Virus record (IMG/VR): IMGVR_UViG_3300031774_000050
Location: 1-40,117 of that record
Length of the DNA stretch: 40,117 bases
Source of the DNA: a virus
Direction: 5' to 3' (one strand)
In this document: positions 34,237 through 40,117 of the stretch, one piece after another
Layout of the letters: each line of letters begins with the position of its first letter
Numbering within the stretch: the stretch's first letter is position 1
Made by a program: the position numbers and the translations under genes
The notes under the pieces: generated by a model
Databases searched by the model: none
What the model was told of the DNA's origin: nothing
What the model saw: the letters and a program-made list of their open reading frames with translations, nothing else

Positions 34237-37157
34237 TGGCTCTCGTTTCCGTCGTTGAAGCAGTCATAACTGCGAACACGACCAAGTTCAAGACAGCAAT
34301 GGCAAATGCGTCGAAACAGGTCGACACGTTCGCAGCTAAAGCAGCTAAAGCCGGTCCCGCAATGACTAAGTCGTTGACGTTGCCGATGGCTGCTATTGGC
34401 GTTGCATCGATTAAAGCTGCTTCCGACTTCGAAGCGTCAATGGTTCAGATCGAAACGTTGGTCGGTCGATCAGCGAAAGAGGTTGAACAATTAACCGAGT
34501 CAGTTCTCGAATTGTCAGGAGAAACCGCTCGAGCGCCTAAAGAACTCGCCGATGCCATGTTCTTTATTACGTCGGCGGGTTTGCCTGCGGCTGAAGCAAC
34601 TCAGACCCTCGAATATGCAGCAAAGGCGGCTGCTATCGGCTTGGGTAAAACTGAACAAGTAGCCGATGCTGTCACAAACGCCATCAACGGTTACGGTAAA
34701 GAAAACATATCGGCTGCTCTTGCGACTGACATTCTCGCAAAGACAGTAGAGCAAGGTAAAGCATCTGCTGAAACATTAGCGCCCACCTTCGGTCGATTGA
34801 TACCTATGGCGGCTGAGTTAGGCATCGAGTTCGACGAGGTTGGTGGCGGGTTAGCGTACCTGACACGATCATCAGGTGATGCAGCTATGTCTGCTACTCA
34901 ATTAGGACAGGTCATGAGGACCGTTCTGAAACCATCTTCTCAAGCTGCGGAGGCGCTCGACAAAATAGGAATCTCGACCGCTGATTTGCGGGCAGGTGTT
35001 GAAGATGATTTCTTAGGAACGTTGATTGACCTTCGACAGAAACTCGAAGACAACGGAATGGAATTGTCGAACGTATTTGAGAATGCTCGAGCGTTGATTG
35101 GTGCTTTGTCATTGACAGCACGAGGCGGTGAAGAAGCGGCAGGCGTAATGGACGCAATGCGTCAATCTTCAGGCAAGGTCGATGAGGCGTTTGCTCGAGT
35201 TACAGAAACCACTCAATTCAAACTTCAGAAATCATTGACTGAATTAAAGACGGCTCTTGTCGATGTCGGCAATGTGCTTGTGCCTATCATCGTTCCAGTA
35301 TTAAAGACGATGGCTGAACTTGTGGGAACTGTCGCAGGCGTATTTGGGAAACTCGAAGGCGCAACAAAGAAAGTAACTGTCGCCTTAATAGGTTTGGTCG
35401 CAATGGCTGGACCGTTGACATCGATGGGAACGAATTTAGCGGCTGGGTTTACATCGATTACAAGAGCAGGCACAGGAACCGCTGCTATTGTCGGCACGAA
35501 GAAAGGCGGATTGACTCAAGGGTTCGGAAAATTGTTAGGCGTGGTCAAAGGTCACCCTGTCGCATTTGCAGCAGCAGCAGCGGCAACGACAGCACTTTAC
35601 TTTGGTTTGAAAGCGTTAAGAGGAGAATCGAAACGTTCGAAAGAGCGAATGCAAAGTTTAAGAAACGAATTTACAGAATCAAATGATCCCGCAACAGGTT
35701 TGGTCGAGAACATGAAACGACTCGCCGAAGAAATGCGAGCAGTTAGCGATGCCTCAGACGACACAGCAACAAACATCAAAGACCTTGTAGGCGATCAAAC
35801 ATTACTCAATGAATTAATCAAACAAGACGGTCATGACGCATTCAAGAAACTCGATATTGCCATGACTGATGTTATCGACACAATCAAAGGCGGGACAGAC
35901 GATTATCAAGACCTTCTCGATTCAACAAGCGACTCGAAATATCAAACTGACCAACTAATCGAATCCTTCCGCAATGCGCCGGAACATATTAGAGGCGTAA
36001 CATCACAACTAGCCGATCTTGTCGAAGCCGAAGTCATAACATCGAAGGAAGCTCGAAACGTTATCGACTCGCTCGACGAAACAGCCGACGCTTTCGACGA
36101 CAACAGAGAGAAGAATGATGAATTAGCAAAGAAGTACTTTGAATCAGGCGAAGTCATGTCCGACTTTGCTCATATCGTTGGTTCCGAACTAATCGGCGAA
36201 ATACACGCCAACGCTAAAGAAAATGAGAACTGGGCAGAGTCATTAGGAGATGTAAACGATGCGGTTGCTTTAATGACCGGCGACTTTGGCTTGGAAGGTT
36301 TCATGGACAGCGTTGCAGGCGCTACTGACTTCGTTGTTGACACTGAAGAACCTCTCGAAACGATGGAAGGGAACTTAGGCGACGTTACTGCTGAACTTGA
36401 AGCACAACAAGAGGCAATGGACGAACTCGTCGAGTCGTTTGATGAATTAATAAACATAATGAACGACAACATAGACGCATCTTATGACTTTGATCTTGCA
36501 TCAATCGCAGTCACTGAAGGTCAAGTGGCGTTAATGGAAGCCGTTGCAGCTTTAGGCGATGAAGAATTGTCTGCTTTCGAACGTCAGAAAGCCCTGACAG
36601 GAGCATCGAAAGATTACGCCGACAACCTTTCGACACTTGCCCAGTCGATGACCGACATGCCTCTCGATGAAATCAATAAAGAGTTCGACAATCAGGCAGG
36701 ATTCCTTGATGCCTTGAAAGGAACAATACCTGACACCGAGTATGAGCGCCTTGTAACAATGTTGAACAATGCAAAGACAGCAGCACAGAATTTACACGGC
36801 ACTCAAATCATGATCGATTACGACATTGGCGCAACATACGATCCTTCCATGCTTAACTTTCTTGAATCGATGCAACAAGCCGGAGGCATAGCAGAATTTT
36901 CTGCCAGTGTTGCAGGTTGGCTAGGAGCAACACCTATGGCAGAGGGCGGGATTGTTACACGACCCACAATGGGGCTGGTCGGCGAAGCAGGACCAGAAGC
37001 GATTATCCCTCTTGATCGCTTGGGAAGCACAGGAGGCGGGACAAGTGTGGTCGTTAATGTCGAAGGTTCAGTATTAACCGAATACGACCTTGCCGAAACA
37101 ATACAGAATCAACTAATCAGGATTAAAGGCAGAAATGCGTCGTTGGAGTTTGGTTAA
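34236..37157 (+). CDS. Tape measure protein
   Basis: 973 residues. N-terminal pre-scaffold helix region (VEAVITANTTKFKTAMANASKQVDTF); phage tail tape measure domain (about 70-250, KAASDFEASMVQIETLVG, ETARAPKELADAMFFIT, SAETLAPTFGRLIP); a hydrophobic segment (about 385-405, KKVTVALIGLVAMAGPL); long coiled middle; C-terminal GGIVTRPTMGLVGEAGPEAII-type motif (a 20-residue stretch) common to tape measure ends. Sets tail length; by the usual rise per residue it would give a tail of roughly 140-150 nm. Its start overlaps the chaperone fusion stop; the next gene starts on its last base. Confidence 0.93.
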   Translation: MALVSVVEAVITANTTKFKTAMANASKQVDTFAAKAAKAGPAMTKSLTLPMAAIGVASIKAASDFEASMVQIETLVGRSAKEVEQLTESVLELSGETARAPKELADAMFFITSAGLPAAEATQTLEYAAKAAAIGLGKTEQVADAVTNAINGYGKENISAALATDILAKTVEQGKASAETLAPTFGRLIPMAAELGIEFDEVGGGLAYLTRSSGDAAMSATQLGQVMRTVLKPSSQAAEALDKIGISTADLRAGVEDDFLGTLIDLRQKLEDNGMELSNVFENARALIGALSLTARGGEEAAGVMDAMRQSSGKVDEAFARVTETTQFKLQKSLTELKTALVDVGNVLVPIIVPVLKTMAELVGTVAGVFGKLEGATKKVTVALIGLVAMAGPLTSMGTNLAAGFTSITRAGTGTAAIVGTKKGGLTQGFGKLLGVVKGHPVAFAAAAAATTALYFGLKALRGESKRSKERMQSLRNEFTESNDPATGLVENMKRLAEEMRAVSDASDDTATNIKDLVGDQTLLNELIKQDGHDAFKKLDIAMTDVIDTIKGGTDDYQDLLDSTSDSKYQTDQLIESFRNAPEHIRGVTSQLADLVEAEVITSKEARNVIDSLDETADAFDDNREKNDELAKKYFESGEVMSDFAHIVGSELIGEIHANAKENENWAESLGDVNDAVALMTGDFGLEGFMDSVAGATDFVVDTEEPLETMEGNLGDVTAELEAQQEAMDELVESFDELINIMNDNIDASYDFDLASIAVTEGQVALMEAVAALGDEELSAFERQKALTGASKDYADNLSTLAQSMTDMPLDEINKEFDNQAGFLDALKGTIPDTEYERLVTMLNNAKTAAQNLHGTQIMIDYDIGATYDPSMLNFLESMQQAGGIAEFSASVAGWLGATPMAEGGIVTRPTMGLVGEAGPEAIIPLDRLGSTGGGTSVVVNVEGSVLTEYDLAETIQNQLIRIKGRNASLEFG

Positions 37158-38428
37158 TGGCTTTAGCAACGTTGACAGTCGAAGTCGCTTTCCAGAAAGG
37201 AATCAACGAGGACGCAGGCGACTCTGACTTCACGACAATATCGACAGCAAACCCAGTTCGACAATTCAAAGTAGTTCGAGGTCGCAACAATGAGCTAGCG
37301 ACAAACCAAGCCGGTCGAGCGATCCTTGTGTGTTCAAACGCTAACGGCTATCTCGATCCTGAGAATGAATCTTCACCTTCTCCTTACTACATTTCGGGAA
37401 CCAACGTTGTTCCTATGCGACACATTCGAATTAAAGCAACCGATCCTTCGACATCGACCACTTATGTGATCTTTAGAGGTTTCGTCGAGCGTTGGGTACA
37501 GGTTTATCCTTCAGAAAGCGACTCGGTAACCAGAATCGAATGTGTCGACGCTTTCAAATCGTTATCGATGGCTTTCGGTGACGGCAGTTCTGAATCACAG
37601 GAACTTTCAGGTTTGCGCATTGCGAACCTTCTCGACCAAGCACAATGGAACAACGGAGGATCGGCAGGAGCCGTTTCTGTGGCGGGTTATCGTGACATCG
37701 ACAACGACTCTGACAATCAAACAGTCCCAGCCAAGACATACACAACACTTATGGACGTATTGTTGCAAGTTCAAGATGTCGAAACAGCCGAGATAGGTTC
37801 TTTCTTTGTGTCACGTTCGGGAGTCATGACGTTTAAGAATCGAAGCAACAGGATTGCCCAATTTGCGACTATCGCAGCAACCTTCTCAGACACAAGCACA
37901 GCATCAGGTCGAGTCAAATATAACGACCTCGACTTCTCGATGGACGACTTAAACGTTATCAATCGTATCGACACGAACATACTTGGAGGAGGAGCAGGCA
38001 CACAACAAAACGACACGACCAGTCAAACCCTTTACGGTTTACGATCAAAGACACAAAGCGACCTAATGTTAATAAACACAACAGATGCCACAACGTGGGC
38101 GCAGTATTCGATAGGTCGAGCAGCTACACCTGCTAATCGTGTATCAGGCATAACTGTTCGACCACAAGAGCAAGATGCTTTATGGGCGGTGGCGTTGCAA
38201 GCCGAGTTAGGCAATGCATATGTTGTTGAACGAACACCAAGCGCTGGCAATGCAATATCGTCGACCGTGATATGCGAAAAGATAACCCACGAAGGTCGAG
38301 GAGCTTCTTGGACATCGACGATGCAATTGAGTCCCGCCGATACTGCTGGCTATTGGGTACTCGATGATGGTTCGGGAACGTATGCGGCATTCTCTGAACT
38401 AGACAACACGACTCGACTAAGCTATTAA
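37157..38428 (+). CDS. Distal tail/baseplate-like minor tail protein
   Basis: 423 residues directly after the tape measure, overlapping it by one base (TAATG). Opens with a beta-rich module (LATLTVEVAFQKGINEDAGD and QFKVVRGRNNELATNQAGRA), then GFVERWVQVYPSESDSVTRI, ECVDAFKSLSMAFG. Such sequences are annotated in other phages as minor tail proteins with a Dit/hub-like first domain. It likely forms the tail tip between tube and fibre. Exact homology cannot be settled by eye. Confidence 0.75.
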   Translation: MALATLTVEVAFQKGINEDAGDSDFTTISTANPVRQFKVVRGRNNELATNQAGRAILVCSNANGYLDPENESSPSPYYISGTNVVPMRHIRIKATDPSTSTTYVIFRGFVERWVQVYPSESDSVTRIECVDAFKSLSMAFGDGSSESQELSGLRIANLLDQAQWNNGGSAGAVSVAGYRDIDNDSDNQTVPAKTYTTLMDVLLQVQDVETAEIGSFFVSRSGVMTFKNRSNRIAQFATIAATFSDTSTASGRVKYNDLDFSMDDLNVINRIDTNILGGGAGTQQNDTTSQTLYGLRSKTQSDLMLINTTDATTWAQYSIGRAATPANRVSGITVRPQEQDALWAVALQAELGNAYVVERTPSAGNAISSTVICEKITHEGRGASWTSTMQLSPADTAGYWVLDDGSGTYAAFSELDNTTRLSY

Positions 38429-38466
38429 CAAAGGCAAACCCATGACATTAACGCATTTAGACCCAT

Positions 38467-38484
38467 CACAGATCGATTCTAAGG
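38467..38484 (-). promoter_or_regulatory. ATCGATCTCTG element (site H, one mismatch)
   Basis: Minus-strand CCTTAGAATCGATCTGTG; with GGGGTCTA 18 bases before CCTTA as at site F. Lies between the tail protein and the fibre gene. Confidence 0.62.
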
Positions 38485-38509
38485 CACGGAATCGACGTAG
38501 ACCCCCACT

Positions 38510-38524
38510 ATGTTACCGTAACAT
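38510..38524. promoter_or_regulatory. 15-base perfect palindrome upstream of the fibre gene
   Basis: ATGTTAC-C-GTAACAT, an exact inverted repeat with one central base, 15 bases before the fibre ATG and next to its AAAGGA site. It could be an operator or a small RNA hairpin controlling fibre translation. Confidence 0.5.
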
Positions 38525-38539
38525 CACAAAGGACTTCTC

Positions 38540-40117
38540 ATGACTCAAATCAATTGGCAGTATCAAGTAAACAATCGAGCAGGCGGTTACGTTGTAACAG
38601 CAGGCGACTGGAATGACTTTGCTGGAAACTTTCGAGCGCTCATCGATCAAACAACAGGATCAGGAACAACAGACAACTCGCCTTTACCTATCGGCATCGA
38701 TTTAGTAAACGATCGAGTTTATATTTCCGACCCTGACTCAACTACGCCTGAAGATGCAAACCACGCCAACACGACTCTTTCTGTTGTTGGGAGTTCGACG
38801 TTCAACGGAACGGTCGACATGACAGCGGGAGTGTTACAAGGAGGAAGCCCCTTTGTGTTCGAAGGCGCAACAGACAACGGCTATGAAACAACGTTTGCTA
38901 TTACTGATCCGACTGCTGATCGAACGATCACCTTTAAGGACGGCACAGGAACGGTCGCCTTTACGTCTGACATCACGACAACAAGCCCCGCCGGTTCAGA
39001 TCATGATGTGCAATTTAACAACAGCGGTTCCTTTGGGGCTGATTCAAACTTTACCTATGACGGTAGCGCCGCAACATTGAAAGCTACTTTGACTGTAGGC
39101 GTAAACGACACTGGGCATGATGTTATTTTCTATGGTGCAACGGCAGACAACGCTTGGCTGTGGTGGGACGAATCTGCAGACGATTTGTTGTTTGGTCCTG
39201 CTAGCAAAGTGGGCATAGGCACAGATGCAACGACCCCTGCTGCTACTCCTTTACATGTCAATAATGCTACGCCAACTTTTACGATTTCCGATACCGCCGA
39301 CAACTCCGCAGACGGTGATGCCCAATGTACGATTCACATGGCAGGTCGTTATCATTCTGGAACTGCTAATCCTCTCGCCGATGCTTACTCTGATGTAAAG
39401 CTCGTATCATTCAAAGACAGCGCTGACGGCACTGGAGGAGCAGGATTTCAAATATGGAGTTCTGCGGATAGTACAGGTGGGTTGACTAAGCATCTAGAAA
39501 TTGGTAAAGATGGAAAAGTAGTTATGAATGCAACAGCAAACATCTTGAGTATTACAGATTCAAGCAATGCAAACCAGTCAGGATATGTCGGCTTCTATGA
39601 CGATGGGACTGCTGGGAGATTAGGTTACGTCGGCTATCCCGCAAACGATGACCTCTACATCAAGCAAGAAGATGCCGATGGCGACCTCTACATCATTTCA
39701 GAGAATGCAAGAATTTATCTTCAAGCATCAACATATTTCTTCTGGTCTATTGGTGGCACTTATGAAATGCGGTTAGACGGTACAAGGTTGCGACCTTACA
39801 CAGACAAAGGTTTATCACTAGGCGATGCTGCAGCACGTTGGAATGTCCTTTATGTAAACGAGATTGAAGCAGACTTAGGTTCAGCTTCAGATCCTTCCTA
39901 CACGTTCAACGGTGATGAAAATACTGGAATGTATTCAACAGCAGACGTTCTCAGATTCTCAACAGGCGGAAGCCAGCGAGGACTGTTTAGTTCATCAGGA
40001 TTGTATGCCATCAAAGCAGTATCGACCGGAACATATGCCTTTTGGGCATCAAGTGGTTACTTGGTCGCTTTCTCGTCATCGATAAGATTCAAAGAAAACG
40101 TTGCGAACCTTCCGAAA
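38540..40117 (+). CDS. Tail fibre, N-terminal and central part (gene continues at position 170)
   Basis: 526 codons open to the window edge, continuing at 170-448 for 618 residues in all. Starts MTQINWQYQVNNRAGGYVVTAG, a tail-fibre N terminus that attaches to the tail. The centre is Gly/Thr/Asp-rich beta material (for example VSPAGSDHDVQFNNSGSFGA-type and TLKATLTVGVNDTGHD), then the segment ADLGSASDPSYTFNGDENTG, which in many phages precedes the S74 chaperone. AAAGGA lies eight bases before the ATG. Expected receptor-binding protein. Confidence 0.92.
   Translation, partial: MTQINWQYQVNNRAGGYVVTAGDWNDFAGNFRALIDQTTGSGTTDNSPLPIGIDLVNDRVYISDPDSTTPEDANHANTTLSVVGSSTFNGTVDMTAGVLQGGSPFVFEGATDNGYETTFAITDPTADRTITFKDGTGTVAFTSDITTTSPAGSDHDVQFNNSGSFGADSNFTYDGSAATLKATLTVGVNDTGHDVIFYGATADNAWLWWDESADDLLFGPASKVGIGTDATTPAATPLHVNNATPTFTISDTADNSADGDAQCTIHMAGRYHSGTANPLADAYSDVKLVSFKDSADGTGGAGFQIWSSADSTGGLTKHLEIGKDGKVVMNATANILSITDSSNANQSGYVGFYDDGTAGRLGYVGYPANDDLYIKQEDADGDLYIISENARIYLQASTYFFWSIGGTYEMRLDGTRLRPYTDKGLSLGDAAARWNVLYVNEIEADLGSASDPSYTFNGDENTGMYSTADVLRFSTGGSQRGLFSSSGLYAIKAVSTGTYAFWASSGYLVAFSSSIRFKENVANLPK
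39949..40117. repeat. Terminal overlap, right copy (matches 1..169)
   Basis: Right-hand copy of the 169-base overlap. It lies inside the tail fibre gene, just before the S74 chaperone domain, and ends in frame with the continuation at position 170. Removing one copy gives a unique length of about 39,948 bases. Confidence 0.9.

Noticed and set aside
38442-38543. A 33-codon frame ending in an ATGA overlap with the fibre start
   Set aside because: It runs through regulatory element H and the palindrome, has only a weak ribosome site, and the fibre gene has its own.
1-40117. Integrase or excision genes for a temperate lifestyle
   Set aside because: No tyrosine or serine recombinase motif seen in any frame; stoperator-like sites and the tRNA-like sequence alone are not enough to call it temperate.

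Overview
The window reads as one essentially complete genome of an uncultured siphovirus of an actinobacterium. Bases 1-169 repeat as 39949-40117 (4 mismatches), and one tail-fibre gene runs off the right end and continues in frame at the left end, so the sequence is most simply a circularly permuted or closed molecule of about 39,948 bp. A WhiB-type Fe-S domain, which is essentially restricted to actinobacteria and their phages, leaderless gene starts and actinophage-type small proteins point to an actinobacterial host. Moderate GC (about 43-45% in stretches I counted) and many CGA arginine codons suggest a low-GC marine or freshwater lineage; that part is inference. I see no integrase, DNA polymerase, primase or helicase.

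Layout. 26.0-31.1 kb (+): terminase small and large subunits, portal, MuF-like protein. 32.3-40.1 kb and 1-0.8 kb (+): two paralogous tail tube proteins, a tail assembly chaperone with a -1 frameshift, tape measure, tail protein, S74 tail fibre and two small proteins. 1.9-7.2 kb (+): scaffold-like protein, decoration protein, major capsid protein, head-tail connectors, tail terminator, a Com-like zinc finger and an XkdF-type protease; capsid genes thus follow the tail genes, an unusual order. 7.2-9.2 kb (-): small operon of unknowns. 9.3-11.7 kb (+): secreted acidic Pro/Thr-rich protein, two small membrane proteins, a nuclease. 11.9-14.0 kb (-): small unknowns. 14.1-15.7 kb (+): endolysin, holin, a peptidoglycan-binding protein that appears to be joined to WhiB by ribosomal frameshifting. 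15.7-21.6 kb (-): early operon with DNA-binding proteins, a RusA-like resolvase, a secreted lysozyme-like protein, a replication-type winged helix protein, an annealing-type recombination protein and a zinc metallopeptidase. 21.8-26.6 kb (+): a 7-deazaguanine DNA hypermodification operon.

The hypermodification operon is the biochemical centrepiece: FolE, QueD, QueE and QueC would make preQ0 from GTP, QueF would reduce it to preQ1, and a ParB-DpdA fusion would insert the base into DNA. A YkgJ-type Cys-cluster protein is embedded among them by overlapping genes and has no assigned role. The genome is also about seven-fold enriched for TCGA in the stretch I counted.

Regulation looks centrally organised. 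Five divergent promoter regions share one architecture: a minus-strand promoter with a conserved GGAAGCAA leader, and a plus-strand promoter beside a CCCTA-N4-TAGGG palindrome. Separately, eight intergenic sites carry the core ATCGATCTCTG, some inside longer elements with fixed spacing. Two identical G_GGA_AAA slippery sites, each followed by a stem-loop, predict two programmed frameshifts: one is the classical tail chaperone, the other would produce a cell-wall-binding/WhiB fusion and is, as far as I know, unlike any described phage protein.
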